64,000 nucleotides of DNA from assembly GCF_019655055.1 (NCBI RefSeq), contig NZ_BPFA01000018.1:1-64000 (forward strand), in the 5' to 3' direction. Source of the stretch: Shewanella sp. MBTL60-112-B2. GTDB lineage: Bacteria > Pseudomonadota > Gammaproteobacteria > Enterobacterales > Shewanellaceae. The position numbers were made by a program, and so were the translations under genes. Positions 44,701-53,841 of the stretch are shown here, in pieces (the first letter of the stretch is position 1; every line of letters begins with the position of its first letter). Under the pieces are notes generated by a model, which was not told the origin of the DNA, searched no databases, and was given only the letters and a program-made list of their open reading frames with translations.

Positions 44701-46013
44701 GCCGTGTTTGATGTGTTTATTGAACGCATAAAACGCGCATAACCGACTTCACCGTAAAATGCAGTGTTATCGTGGAATACGTGGAACTGGTCAACCCCTG
44801 AATACAATTGCTTTAAGGTCTCAGTTACATAGCCACTTTTCTGTAATAACGGTGTGGCTTGATGGCTATATGTTGAAGAAGCTGAGTTTAATTCAATATC
44901 AATAATTTGAGCTAAGCCAGTACTAAATTGTGCTTTAAATTCATTAGGCACATAGTAACCACTGTTTTCGATTTCCGCGCCGTTGGGAAGGTTGATATTA
45001 ATGATTTCATTAATGGCGTTAGGGTATTGGGCAAAAACCTGATGAACATTCTCACTAAAGGTTACAGTATCCCCCGAGTCTGTTGCATAACGAGCAATCA
45101 ATGCATCAATGTTTTGTTTAACGATTTCATTTTCAGAAACATCCGATAGCTGATATTCAACTTGATTGCCTTTAATTGAGCCAAAGGTAAAGGTATCTAA
45201 GCCAAATGTAATGGTTTCGCCCCAGACGTAGGAGATGATGCCTGTTGCATCGGTAATACCCCGTGAAGACTTGGTGTAATAATTGACACCAGCCAAAGGC
45301 GTGCCTGCACTGTTGCTCAATATACTGTCTGTGAATATGCGTACATCTTGGCTAGGTTTGTAGCTGTAGGCGTCTTCAGCGGCGGCGGTGACAAAGTCGG
45401 CATTGAGATCAGGCTTTGCGCCTTCAGAGACAACTGGGGTTAATGTATTGTCAACGTGTGAGCTAGGCGCTTTATCGACTTCATCAGTTTCTTCTGCAGC
45501 TGGTGGGTTTAGAAAGGCATCAATTTCGGCATTATCACCATTAGAAAATAGTGGGGCAATATCGAAGCTGTCTATTTCATCTAAACAGATTTCATTGATA
45601 AGCGCTGGACAAGTGCTGACCTTTGCCATGACTTTGGTGCCATCTTCAAGGCTAATCGCATATTCCCAATCATCTTTCATGTCTAATGCCATGGCGTTAT
45701 GGCTGTCGCGAGTCCAACCTTCAGGCAGTGGTATATCTTTGTTCAACAGCTCTAAAGAGCCGTAGGTACAGGTGACGTTTTCCCCATCCTTAAAAGTAAA
45801 GCTTCCACTATGACCTAATGCTTCGCCGTTACAACTGATATGGCCTGACAACTTTTTGCCACTTAACAATAAACTGCCCTGATAGGTTTTTATAGCAGGG
45901 GTAAGGTCTGTTGGCGGTATGCTAGGTTCTACTGGTGTCGATGGTGCATCAGTGTAATCGCCACAGCCTGTCAATAAATTGCTGATGACTACAGCAAGTA
46001 TTAGTTTTTTCAT
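41733..46013 (-). CDS. Large M60-like metalloprotease lipoprotein (SslE/AcfD type)
   Basis: A 1426-residue secreted lipoprotein. The lipobox [10 protein letters not shown] places the lipid-carrying Cys at 17, with a Pro/Thr-rich linker after it. A long middle region includes segments typical of AcfD/SslE proteins ([40 protein letters not shown]). The M60 peptidase domain is C-terminal: [24 protein letters not shown] with His1223, His1227 and Glu1241 as probable zinc site. SslE in E. coli and AcfD in Vibrio are surface mucin-degrading proteins exported by type II secretion. Substrate use here, on mucin-like or other glycoproteins, is inferred. It is the longest gene in the window and is monocistronic. 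Confidence 0.9.
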   Translation of the reverse strand: [1426 protein letters not shown]

Positions 46014-46394
46014 TTTATGATCTCATGACAAAAAGCAAAGTTGCTTTCTCTAAAATCTATCCGGAGTTAGATCTTAGAGAAGATGGTTTGCGTTTTGCTC
46101 GGGCGTTAACAGTAGGTTTTTAAGGTTATTAAATAGCGCCATTGGTTAACTATAAAGGCGACAGGAAAGTTAAAGAGTTAAGCGAGGGAGTCGATATCCA
46201 TGCAAAATAAGCCGACTATTATCTCAATAAAAATGTAAAACACATAATTATAATTAAGGTAAGTGGCTAATTAATAGGAGTTATAGTTGTATGAAATTTA
46301 ACTGAAGAGAGATAAGCGATTAGGCTAGTCTAGATTAGGCTAGCACTTTGCTCAATCGCTTATCTATGCTGAATACGTATAACAGTATTAGCTT
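46014..46394. other. Intergenic region with a 12-bp inverted repeat
   Basis: AGATAAGCGATT (46310-46321) and AATCGCTTATCT (46354-46365) are perfectly complementary. The 32-base loop contains TTAGGCTAG twice. It lies just beyond the avtA stop and could be its terminator, but no T-run follows. No gene is supported in this stretch. Confidence 0.5.
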
Positions 46395-47645
46395 TTAAAG
46401 CTCGGTGTAGGCTCTTGCTACTTCTTCGCTAATAATCGCAATGCCAGCGCGCATTTTTGCTTCATCTTGTACGTAATTCATTCGCAGACACTGATGCGCA
46501 TGATCCCAATCTTCCTCTAATCCAAAGAAGAAATACTCGCCGGGTACAATCAACACGCCACGAGCTTTCAGTCTGTTATAAAGCTCCATGGTGGTGATAG
46601 GTAATTTATCGAACCAAAGCCAAAGGAACATCGCGCCTTCGGGTTTGTGAATTCTAAATCGGCTATCGGTAATCGATTGCTGCAGTAATGACACCGCAAA
46701 TTCAGACTTTTGCTGATAGAAAGGCTTGATAACGTTTTCGCTTAAGTCCAGTAAATCACCCGATTCAATCATATGCTTGGCGATGGCTGGGCCGAACCCT
46801 CCAGGCGCTAGGCTGATGATAGCATTGAGGTTAGACAGGGCTTGGGTTATTTCTTCACTCGCAATGACTATGCCGCAGCGCACACCTGGTAGGCCAAGTT
46901 TAGAAAGGCTCATACATAAGATGGTGTTGCTGTTCCAAAATGGTGTCACTTGTTCAAAAATGATATTTGGAAAGGGTGTGCCGTAGGCGTTATCTATGAT
47001 TAGAGGGACGCCCTTTGCCCGTGCAATCTCATCGAGTTTGCTGACTTCTGCATCTGTGAGTACGTTACCCGTTGGGTTCGTTGGGCGAGACACACATATC
47101 GCGGCAATCGAGTCATCGATTTGCAATTGTTCAAAATCCACATGGTACTTAAACATGCGATTATCTAGCATTTCAATATCGGGACGATAAGAGACAAAAA
47201 GGTCATCATCTAGGCCCGCATCGTTATAGCCAATGTATTCGGGGGCTAGGGGCAGCAAGATTTTCTTTTGGCTACCATCGATTTGTTCACCGGCGAGTAG
47301 ATTGAACAAGTTGAAGAAAGCGCTCTGGCTGCCATTGCTTAGGCTAATGTTTTTCTCGCTGATCTCCCAGCCATAAGTTTCACGCAGTAAACTGGCTAGA
47401 GCCGTTAAGAATGCATCTTTTCCTTGAGGGCCGTCATAGTTGCCTAATGCAGCGACGAGTTCGCCATTGGCTAGCATATCCGCCGTCGCCTGATGAAAGT
47501 AATCTTGCATGGCCGGAATAGCAGCGGGGTTGCCTCCGCCAAGCATAATTGCACCAGGAGTGCGCAATCCTTCATTGAGATCATCCATTAACTGGGTAAT
47601 GCCGGAATAACGATTAAATTTTTCACCAAACTTTGAAAACTGCAT
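46395..47645 (-). CDS. avtA: Valine–pyruvate aminotransferase
   Basis: A 416-residue PLP enzyme of fold type I. The N-terminus FSKFGEKFNRYSGITQLMDDLNEGLRTPGAIMLGGGNPAAIPAMQDYF matches AvtA closely, and SLSKLGLPGVRCGIV holds the PLP lysine. AvtA transfers the amino group between valine and pyruvate, so it is an alternative route to alanine and valine. The ATG at 47645 is used because the protein then begins like E. coli AvtA; an in-frame GTG five codons upstream is possible. Neither has a strong ribosome site. Confidence 0.93.
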   Translation of the reverse strand: MQFSKFGEKFNRYSGITQLMDDLNEGLRTPGAIMLGGGNPAAIPAMQDYFHQATADMLANGELVAALGNYDGPQGKDAFLTALASLLRETYGWEISEKNISLSNGSQSAFFNLFNLLAGEQIDGSQKKILLPLAPEYIGYNDAGLDDDLFVSYRPDIEMLDNRMFKYHVDFEQLQIDDSIAAICVSRPTNPTGNVLTDAEVSKLDEIARAKGVPLIIDNAYGTPFPNIIFEQVTPFWNSNTILCMSLSKLGLPGVRCGIVIASEEITQALSNLNAIISLAPGGFGPAIAKHMIESGDLLDLSENVIKPFYQQKSEFAVSLLQQSITDSRFRIHKPEGAMFLWLWFDKLPITTMELYNRLKARGVLIVPGEYFFFGLEEDWDHAHQCLRMNYVQDEAKMRAGIAIISEEVARAYTEL

Positions 47646-47980
47646 GCTATCTAGTACCACAATTGCTTAAGTATGCCTGTAGTAACAATACTCAGTGGAA
47701 AACGCACCCATTTTTTCGATTTTTAGTGACTAATTTGGTACACATCATGTTTTATTAAGTAAATCGTAAATTATTTGTTCAATTATTCAGTTTTGAACAT
47801 TGTGCAAACAGACGTTTGTTTACCGTTAGTGGCTTTAACCTCAGTTAGTGTGTCTGTACTGTTCGACACTATTGTTAAATCGGCAGAGTTTTCTTACTAT
47901 TGCTTAAATGAAAAGTATCAAAACGGAAAGTCTTTTTTGGCACTCTCGCGTATTCCCTCCTCATTGTTAAACGAGAAAGC
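47646..47980. other. Divergent intergenic region between avtA and sbcD
   Basis: About 335 bases holding the promoters of both divergent genes. A 69-codon frame at 47775-47984 runs into sbcD without a ribosome site or recognisable content. No regulator site was recognised. Confidence 0.35.
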
Positions 47981-49126
47981 ATGAAATTTATCCATACATC
48001 TGACTGGCATATCGGCAGACAGCTTCATAACCAGAGCCTGCTCGATGATCAGTGCTTTGTTCTCAATCAAATTATCGAACTCGCGACTGAGCATAGCGTC
48101 GATGCGGTGGTTGTCGCTGGCGATATCTACGACAGATCGGTTCCGCCAGCCAATGCGGTCGCCTTATTAGATGACGTGGTTAACCGTTTGGTGAATGAGT
48201 TAAAGATCCCACTTATCATGATCGCCGGTAATCATGACGGTCACGAGCGCCTAGGTTTTGCTTCTAGACAGATGAATGACAGCGGCCTGCATATTATCGG
48301 CCCGTTAACTCAAGAGGTGAGGGCTATTGAACTTAAAGGTAAGCAGGGTAGTGCTATGTTCTATGGCCTGCCTTATGCCGATCCCGCCACTGTACGTCAG
48401 GTGTTTGATTGTGAGGCGAGCACTCACGAAGAAGCGATGGCGAAACTGCTTGAGCAGGTTGAACAGCACGATAGTAAAGGCTTACCTAAAGTCGTGGTCA
48501 GTCATTGTTTTCTCGATGGCGGCAGTGAGTCTGAATCTGAGCGTCCACTGAGTATTGGCGGCGCCGATAAGATCTCGCCAAAATTGTTCACTCCTTTTAA
48601 CTATACGGCGTTAGGGCATTTACACGGCCCGCAATATAAGGGCGCTGAACATGTAAGATACTCGGGTTCGCTGCTGAAATATTCTTTTAGTGAACAGCAT
48701 CAAAACAAGTCAGTTACCTTGGTTGAATTAGACCATGACGGTAAAGCGAGCTTTGAGTTATTGCCGTTAAATGCAATGCGGGATGTACGGATCATCGAAG
48801 GTGAGTTAGCCGAGTTACTCGAACAGGGCAAAACCGATGTGAATCGTGAAGATTACCTGATGGTGAGATTGAGTGATAAGTGCGCCATCTTAGATGCTAT
48901 GGGTAAACTAAGAAGTGTATATCCAAATGTGCTGCATCTAGAGCGTACAGGGTTGATGAGTGACAATAGTAAGGTTGAGCTAAGCCGAGACCATATTAAG
49001 AAGGGCGAGTTAGATATGTTTACCGACTTCTTTGCTCAGGTATCCGGCGAGCCAATGACAGTGGCGCAGCAACAAGCCATGATCACCGCTATTGATGAGT
49101 TACATAAAGTGGAGCGCACATCATGA
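47981..49126 (+). CDS. sbcD: Exonuclease subunit SbcD (Mre11 homologue)
   Basis: A 381-residue calcineurin-like phosphoesterase. The metal-binding motifs occur in order: TSDWHIGRQLH, AGDIYDR, AGNHDGHERLGF, VSHCFLDG and LGHLHGPQ. With SbcC it forms the SbcCD nuclease that cuts DNA hairpins and protein-blocked ends, and so limits long palindromes. The start ATGAAATTTATCCATACATC gives the standard MKFIHTSDWHIG N-terminus. It overlaps sbcC by four bases (ATGA). Confidence 0.96.
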   Translation: MKFIHTSDWHIGRQLHNQSLLDDQCFVLNQIIELATEHSVDAVVVAGDIYDRSVPPANAVALLDDVVNRLVNELKIPLIMIAGNHDGHERLGFASRQMNDSGLHIIGPLTQEVRAIELKGKQGSAMFYGLPYADPATVRQVFDCEASTHEEAMAKLLEQVEQHDSKGLPKVVVSHCFLDGGSESESERPLSIGGADKISPKLFTPFNYTALGHLHGPQYKGAEHVRYSGSLLKYSFSEQHQNKSVTLVELDHDGKASFELLPLNAMRDVRIIEGELAELLEQGKTDVNREDYLMVRLSDKCAILDAMGKLRSVYPNVLHLERTGLMSDNSKVELSRDHIKKGELDMFTDFFAQVSGEPMTVAQQQAMITAIDELHKVERTS

Positions 49127-52100
49127 GACCGCTTATTCTAGAAATGTCAGCGTTTGGCCCATTTGCATCGACGCAAATGACCGACTTTTCGGCATTAGGT
49201 TCTAACCCCCTGTTTTTGATCAACGGCCCAACTGGTGCGGGTAAGACTACGCTGTTAGACGCCATCTGTTTTGCCCTGTATGGCAAGACCACAGGAGATG
49301 AGCGTGAAGGCAGCCAGATGCGCTGCGACTTAGCACCAGACAGCCTGTTAACTGAAGTGACCTTTAGTTTTGCGCTGGGGGATAAGCAATACCGTATTCG
49401 CCGAGTACCAGAGCAGCAACGCGCTAAGAAAAGTGGCGATGGTTATACGGTGCAAAAGCCAGAAGCACAGCTTTATCGTATCGATAGTGATGGCAGTGAA
49501 CATTTGCTGGTGGCGAGTAAAGTCTCAGAAGCCACCGCTGAAATTGAAAGCCTTACAGGTCTTGATGCGGATCAGTTTCGTCAGGTAATGGTGTTGCCAC
49601 AGGGCAAGTTCCGTGAACTGTTAATGGCGGACTCTAAAGATAGAGAGAAGATTTTTAGTCAGCTATTTCAGACGCAAATCTATCGTAAAATTGAAGATAA
49701 ACTAAAGTTTCAAGCATCCAGTATTAGAAACGATGTCAAAGAGCAGCGGGCAAGACGAGATGGCATTATGCAAAATGTCGAGCTTGAGTCTGATGAGGCG
49801 TTAAACCATGAGCTTGTAGAGCTTACTCCAAAACTGACCCAAGCTTTAGCGCATAAAGAGCAGACTCAGCTAGAACTGATTAATGCCAATAAACAGGTTG
49901 AATCGGCTAAGGTTTTAGTCAGCGATTTTGATGCGCTGGACAAACTTAAACAAACTGCCGTGGACTTAAGTGAGCAAAAACTAGCTATCGAGCAGCGACA
50001 ATACCAACTCGATAATGGTCAAAAGGCGCAGCAATTAAAACCAGTATTAGATGTATCGCTTGCCCGGGATACAGAGGTGGCTCAAGCGCAACAACATTTT
50101 GCCCAGGTGCAAGCAGCAAAGCAGGGCAGTGAGCAGGCATTAGCTAGCAGTCAGAACCAATTTGACACCTTGCCAGAGCAAGACGCTCAGCTCCAAAAAG
50201 CTCAACATGCAGAGCAAAATCTCACTCAATTAGTGCCAAAACTGCAAGGGTTAGAGGCGCTACACAATGAGTTGACTCAGGCAACGAATGAACGTGACCA
50301 AGCCAAAGAAAAAGGCCTGCAAGAGAAGCAAGCCTTAGAAGCTATATCGGCAGAAAAAGCTGCCGCAGAGCAACTTATCCCACAACTAGAACAGTTTGCC
50401 AGTGAGCAAACTAATGCCCAACAAGCCGTTAGTGTTCAAAATGATCTGATAGAACGACATTTGCTGTGGCAACAGGCAAGCGTTGACGCCAGTCATACAG
50501 AGCAGGCGTTAGCAGTCGCTAAAGATAAAGGTCAGCAGCTTCGCGCTCAGTTTATTGAAGCACAAACTAACCACAAACAACTTCAGCTCGTTTGGCACCG
50601 TGGTCAGGCCGCGAGTTTAGCTTTACAGCTTAATCCTGGGCAACCATGCCCGGTATGTGGTAGCGGCGAGCATCCAAATCCTGCTCAAAGTGCAGAGCAA
50701 CTGCCAACGGAAGAGGAGTTGCAACAAGCTCAGCGTAATGAGGAGTTGGCAAGTGAAGCGCTTAATCAGGCCAGAGCTGAATACTCAGGGCAAAATACTA
50801 AGCATCAAGAGCAGTTGAAGCGAGTAGATGAGCTGCTTCAGCGCCTTGGTGACAGCAGTGCTCAATCCATAGAGAGCATGCAGTTGCAATTACAGCAGCT
50901 GCAACAGCAGCTTAACCAAGCCAATAGTGCTGCTCAGCAATTAGCTCAACTTAGAAGCCAAATACAAGCTTGGCAAGCTAAAGAAAAACAGCTGCAAACA
51001 AATCTAGATGCCGAACGAGAAGCTTTTGTCGAACTACAAAGTAAGGCTGCGAGTCTTCAAGGGCAATTGGAGCAAGCATCTCATGCTATTCCTGAGCAAT
51101 ATCGCAGCTTAAATGCGCTCAATGAGGCAATTGAGCAGGCTAAGGCCCATGTCTCTGTGTTGCAGCAAGCCATAAACCGCATTCGTGAGTCTCATAGCCA
51201 AGCACTGGCGCAAGACGCCTCGCAAACAGCGGCTTTAGCTAGTGCGGAGTCAAGCCTGAAACAGGCCAAGCTGCAGAGTGAGAAAGCGACGTTGGAGTTA
51301 ACAGAGCAGCTATCAAGCTCTGGTTTTAGTGACAAACAGGCATTAACTCAAGCTTTGTTGTCAGCTGAGGCACTTAAAACTATAGCCGATGAGATAGGCC
51401 GCTATCAGCAAGAGTGCATCGTTAACCAGACAAGATTAACGCAGCTGAATGAAAAGCTATCAGAGCAGGTAAAGCCACAGCTTGAAGAACTTGAAGCGCA
51501 TTTGACGAGTACTCAAGCGCAGCGGCAAACGGCTGAGAATGAGTGGCAAATTATACAGAGCCGAGTGACTCAGTTAACCCAAACTCAGCTGCAGTTAAAA
51601 GAGGCAGATGCCAAAGCGAAGAAACTTGAAGATGAGTATGCGGTGATTGGCACTTTATCAGAGGTCGCTAATGGTCAAACCGGCAATAAAATCAGCTTGC
51701 AGCGGTTTGTACTCAGTGTACTGCTTGATGACGTGCTGCTTGAGGCGAGTCATCGTCTACAGTTGATGAGTAAAGGCCGTTACCGTTTGTTACGTAAAGA
51801 GGAGCGGGCCAAGGGCAATAAGGCATCAGGGCTTGAGTTAGAAGTCGAAGATGCTTACACCTCAAAGGTTCGACCTGTAGCGACCTTAAGTGGTGGTGAG
51901 AGCTTTATGGCGGCTTTATCTATGGCTCTGGGTTTATCTGATGTGGTGCAGGCCTATGCTGGTGGCATAAAGCTCGACACGCTATTTATTGATGAGGGCT
52001 TTGGCAGTCTAGATCAAGACTCACTGGACTTAGCGGTAAGAACCTTGATGGATCTGCAGTCTTCCGGTCGTATGATAGGCGTGATCTCTCATGTATCTGA

Positions 52101-52179
52101 GATGAAGGAACAGATAGGTACCCGTATCGATATTAGTAAGACTGCAGTGGGGAGTGAAGTAAGCATAGTACTGCCTTAA
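49123..52179 (+). CDS. sbcC: Exonuclease subunit SbcC (Rad50 homologue)
   Basis: A 1018-residue SMC-like ATPase. Walker A is GPTGAGKTTLLDAICFALYGKT (from about 36). Two long Gln/Glu/Ala-rich coiled-coil arms flank the zinc hook Cys509-Pro-Val-Cys512. The C-terminal head carries the signature TLSGGESFMAALSMALGLSD and Walker B LDTLFIDEGFGSLD. The length is close to E. coli SbcC (1048). It is translationally coupled to sbcD. A strong terminator follows. Confidence 0.96.
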   Translation: MRPLILEMSAFGPFASTQMTDFSALGSNPLFLINGPTGAGKTTLLDAICFALYGKTTGDEREGSQMRCDLAPDSLLTEVTFSFALGDKQYRIRRVPEQQRAKKSGDGYTVQKPEAQLYRIDSDGSEHLLVASKVSEATAEIESLTGLDADQFRQVMVLPQGKFRELLMADSKDREKIFSQLFQTQIYRKIEDKLKFQASSIRNDVKEQRARRDGIMQNVELESDEALNHELVELTPKLTQALAHKEQTQLELINANKQVESAKVLVSDFDALDKLKQTAVDLSEQKLAIEQRQYQLDNGQKAQQLKPVLDVSLARDTEVAQAQQHFAQVQAAKQGSEQALASSQNQFDTLPEQDAQLQKAQHAEQNLTQLVPKLQGLEALHNELTQATNERDQAKEKGLQEKQALEAISAEKAAAEQLIPQLEQFASEQTNAQQAVSVQNDLIERHLLWQQASVDASHTEQALAVAKDKGQQLRAQFIEAQTNHKQLQLVWHRGQAASLALQLNPGQPCPVCGSGEHPNPAQSAEQLPTEEELQQAQRNEELASEALNQARAEYSGQNTKHQEQLKRVDELLQRLGDSSAQSIESMQLQLQQLQQQLNQANSAAQQLAQLRSQIQAWQAKEKQLQTNLDAEREAFVELQSKAASLQGQLEQASHAIPEQYRSLNALNEAIEQAKAHVSVLQQAINRIRESHSQALAQDASQTAALASAESSLKQAKLQSEKATLELTEQLSSSGFSDKQALTQALLSAEALKTIADEIGRYQQECIVNQTRLTQLNEKLSEQVKPQLEELEAHLTSTQAQRQTAENEWQIIQSRVTQLTQTQLQLKEADAKAKKLEDEYAVIGTLSEVANGQTGNKISLQRFVLSVLLDDVLLEASHRLQLMSKGRYRLLRKEERAKGNKASGLELEVEDAYTSKVRPVATLSGGESFMAALSMALGLSDVVQAYAGGIKLDTLFIDEGFGSLDQDSLDLAVRTLMDLQSSGRMIGVISHVSEMKEQIGTRIDISKTAVGSEVSIVLP

Positions 52180-52202
52180 TCCCTTTTTACGGTAAAACTA
52201 AT

Positions 52203-52255
52203 TTATCCCATTGTATCTGTGTGTTTATCGAACAAATACAGTGGGATAATTTTTT
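52203..52255 (+). terminator. Rho-independent terminator after sbcC
   Basis: A 14-bp stem (TTATCCCATTGTAT with ATACAGTGGGATAA, one G-T pair) is followed by T6. Confidence 0.9.
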
Positions 52256-52407
52256 GAGTCTTGAAGCTATCTAGGCTAGGTCAGTAATTTGTGCAGTAGA
52301 TCGGTTTGTAAATTGAATTATTTTTGATATAACTTGGCATCAAACCTCGATTTAAAGGGGTTTTTCGGTCAAATAGATAATCATAATAATGAAAGTTGAG
52401 GCATAGG

Positions 52408-53694
52408 TTGCGCGCAAGTAAATTTTCTTTTTCAAATATGTCTAAAAACCGTTTTGCGGGATTGCCTTCTTTTCATCGGAAAGTGCTTTTAGGCTCAGTA
52501 CTCATTATTGGTGCTGCTAGTTTATTCCCAAGTCATCAAGAGTTGCTGCCGCAAAGGATCCCAGTTCAGCTCGATATTGACTCCATTCTTTCTCATAGTG
52601 TTGAGATCTCCAGCGCTGAATTGCTAGAGCCAAAACCCGCATTTCAAAAAGAGATCGTCAAAGGCGATACTTTGAGTGGCTTATTTGAGCAAGGCGGCGT
52701 GGATCAACAAACCATGTACCGCGTGCTCGAAGCAGACTTAAATGTGTTGGCATTAGATACACTAAGGCCGGGCAACAAAATCCAGTTTTGGCTTAATGAT
52801 GCTGGTGATCTGCAAAAGCTCACGCTCTACTTTAACGCTGCAAGGCAGGTTATTTTTACGCGCTTTGATGATGGTTCATTTAACGTTGATGAAATTAATA
52901 TCGACGGGATTTGGCGAGACCGCGCTATCTCAGGTCAAATTCACGGTTCTTTCTATGTTTCGGCAAAGAAAATGGGCCTTAATGCGGCGGAGATCCAGCG
53001 TGTAGAGTCATTATTAAAAGAGAAACTTAATTTCGCTCGCGACCTTCGTGCCGGTGATAAGTTCTCGGTATTGATGAACGATCAGTTTATAGACGGGGAA
53101 GCCACGGGTAATAGCCATGTGCTCGGAGTGACCATAGATAGGGGCTCGAGTAGCATCAACGCCTATCAGCATAGCGATGGTAATTTCTATGATGAGAAAG
53201 GGCAGAGCTTAGCGCGCGCCTTCCAGCGCATTCCATTAACTAAGAACTATCGTATAAGCTCTCGATTTAATCCTAATCGCCACCATCCTGTCACGGGAAG
53301 AAACTCACCTCATAACGGTACCGACTTTGCCCTGCCAATAGGCACGAAGATTGTTGCGCCAGGTGATGGTATCGTGTCTTTGGTTACCAATCATCGTTTT
53401 GCGGGTAAGTATGTGGTGATAGAGCACGGTAACAAGTACCGCACTCGTTACTTACATCTATCTAAGTTTCTTGTCCATAAAGGCCAGCGAGTCTCGCGCG
53501 GCCAAGTTATCGCGCTATCGGGTAATACGGGGCGTGTTACAGGGCCGCATTTACATTACGAATTTCATATCAATGGTCGCCCAGTAGATTCGATGAAAGC
53601 CAAAATACCTATGGCGAGTAAACTTTCTTCAAAAGAGATGGCGGAGTTTAGCCAGATTGTGAAAGTCAGAAAGATGATGATGGGCATTGCTTAA
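52408..53694 (+). CDS. M23 family peptidoglycan endopeptidase (MepM-like)
   Basis: About 428 residues. A hydrophobic anchor near the N-terminus (KVLLGSVLIIGAASLFP) is followed by an OapA/LysM-like segment (EIVKGDTLSGLFEQGGVDQQTMYRVLEADLNVLALDTLRPGNKIQFWL). The C-terminal lysostaphin-type M23 domain has zinc motifs HNGTDFALPIGTKIVAPGDG and GPHLHYEFHINGRPVD. Such enzymes open peptide cross-links during cell-wall growth. The start is uncertain: TTG at 52408 is six bases after GAGG and is preferred; TTG at 52396 and ATG at 52438 are alternatives. It is a single gene. Confidence 0.88.
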   Translation: MRASKFSFSNMSKNRFAGLPSFHRKVLLGSVLIIGAASLFPSHQELLPQRIPVQLDIDSILSHSVEISSAELLEPKPAFQKEIVKGDTLSGLFEQGGVDQQTMYRVLEADLNVLALDTLRPGNKIQFWLNDAGDLQKLTLYFNAARQVIFTRFDDGSFNVDEINIDGIWRDRAISGQIHGSFYVSAKKMGLNAAEIQRVESLLKEKLNFARDLRAGDKFSVLMNDQFIDGEATGNSHVLGVTIDRGSSSINAYQHSDGNFYDEKGQSLARAFQRIPLTKNYRISSRFNPNRHHPVTGRNSPHNGTDFALPIGTKIVAPGDGIVSLVTNHRFAGKYVVIEHGNKYRTRYLHLSKFLVHKGQRVSRGQVIALSGNTGRVTGPHLHYEFHINGRPVDSMKAKIPMASKLSSKEMAEFSQIVKVRKMMMGIA

Positions 53695-53777
53695 GCTTTC
53701 TATTCATCGAGATGAACAATTAAAGCCCCTTTAGGAGTATACAGTAGCTGACTTTTGCATGTTGTTCCACAGATACG

Positions 53778-53810
53778 GAAACGCCCAAAGTTATTAGCCT
53801 TGGGCGTTTC
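53778..53810. terminator. Bidirectional terminator
   Basis: GAAACGCCCAA and TTGGGCGTTTC flank a short loop between the convergent M23 and GNAT genes. Confidence 0.85.
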
Positions 53811-53841
53811 TTCTGACAAACTGGTTACGACAAACCGAGCT

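Noticed and set aside
47775..47984. 69-codon frame running into sbcD
   Set aside because: No ribosome site and no protein-like features; probably promoter DNA.
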